A stretch of 5,391 nt of DNA, from NCBI GenBank assembly GCA_026991215.1, contig JALXBY010000209.1, positions 1-5,391 on the forward strand, given 5' to 3'. Positions 5,091 through 5,391 of the stretch are shown in pieces. The notes beneath the pieces were generated by a model. That model searched no databases. It worked only from the letters and a program-made list of their open reading frames with translations, and was not told the DNA's origin. The stretch's first letter is position 1, and each line of letters begins with the position of its first letter. The DNA is from Anaerolineales bacterium. GTDB taxonomy: Bacteria; Chloroflexota; Anaerolineae; Anaerolineales; DRMV01. The position numbers and the translations under genes were made by a program.

Positions 5091-5391
5091 ATGGCTCTTT
5101 GGATGGTAGAAATGCGCCCAGAGGACTTCACGCACCAGGCACCGGGACGGGTCGTGCGGGTGGGGGAGGGAAAAGCCGCGTACTGGGCTTTCGTGCCCGA
5201 CCCGCTCCCCCCGCGCATGGCCTATACTCCAAGGCTCATCCGCTGGTTGTCCGAAGCCGACCGCGCGGTGGGAGAACTGGCCGGTCTGGGCCGCGCGCTT
5301 TCCAATCCCTGGCTCCTGGTGCAGCCGCTTCTGCGGCGGGAGGCGGTGCTTTCTTCCCGCATTGAAGGCACAGAAGCGAACCTGGACGACG
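5091..5391 (+). CDS. Fic-family protein, N-terminal part (3' end outside window)
   Basis: Probable Fic/DOC-family AMP-transferase; only the first 100 residues are in the window. Seen: residues 48-100 read as the Fic N-terminal domain, with RLIRWLSEADRAVGELAGLGRAL (48-70), NPWLLVQPLLRREAVLSSRIEGT (72-94) and the beginning of the acidic stretch EANLDD. SSRIEG (88-93) fits the inhibitory-helix motif (S/T)xxxE(G/N), whose glutamate (here Glu92) blocks productive ATP binding until relieved. Its place before the Fic core marks a class II, self-inhibited Fic protein. The catalytic HxFx(D/E)GNGRxxR motif would lie beyond the window and cannot be checked. The start is uncertain: ATG 5091 lacks a good ribosome site, an in-frame ATG at 5073 would overlap copy 2 by 11 bases, and ATGs at 5103 and 5112 are possible. 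Close spacing after the Uma2 gene suggests the same transcript. The target is unknown. Confidence 0.85.
   Translation, partial: MALWMVEMRPEDFTHQAPGRVVRVGEGKAAYWAFVPDPLPPRMAYTPRLIRWLSEADRAVGELAGLGRALSNPWLLVQPLLRREAVLSSRIEGTEANLDD

Overview
This is a GC-rich bacterial window with gene-dense, mostly plus-strand coding DNA. The combination of a large TPR-repeat protein, a short D-3-phosphoglycerate-dehydrogenase-type enzyme, Uma2-family nucleases, a Phd/PIN toxin-antitoxin pair and a Fic protein resembles Chloroflexota (Anaerolineae-like) genomes, perhaps thermophilic. That placement is inferred from gene content and composition only; no rRNA or marker gene is present.

Left part (1-2693): a housekeeping-like two-gene operon. 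A TPR-repeat protein enters the window already open at its 5' end. Its stop codon is merged with the ribosome binding site of a 309-residue NAD-dependent 2-hydroxyacid dehydrogenase closest to the short, ACT-less D-3-phosphoglycerate dehydrogenases. A 245-base gap (2694-2938) follows. It holds two small hairpins and a weak promoter candidate, but no gene.

Middle and right part (2939-5083): an accessory module. Two Uma2-family (PD-(D/E)XK fold) putative endonuclease genes of identical 224-residue length lie in the same orientation, exactly 1470 bases apart. Between them is a type II toxin-antitoxin operon: an 81-residue Phd/YefM antitoxin and a 129-residue PIN-domain VapC-like toxin, joined by an ATGA overlap. 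Its promoter is nearly consensus (TTGACT, 17-base spacer, TATAGT). The spacer contains two copies of the palindrome GACTTAGTC, a very good candidate for the antitoxin's own operator.

The two Uma2 genes are mosaics. The nuclease core and C-terminus differ at only 14 of 390 bases, whereas an internal 90-base patch differs at 47 of 90. This points to gene conversion or selection for divergence in one segment. The window ends inside a Fic-family gene (5091 onward), whose visible part is the N-terminal domain with the inhibitory-helix motif SxxxEG.

The right half therefore groups a duplicated nuclease family, a toxin-antitoxin pair and a possible AMP-transferase toxin-like protein, typical of a genomic island or defence/plasticity region. 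That these genes act together is inference.
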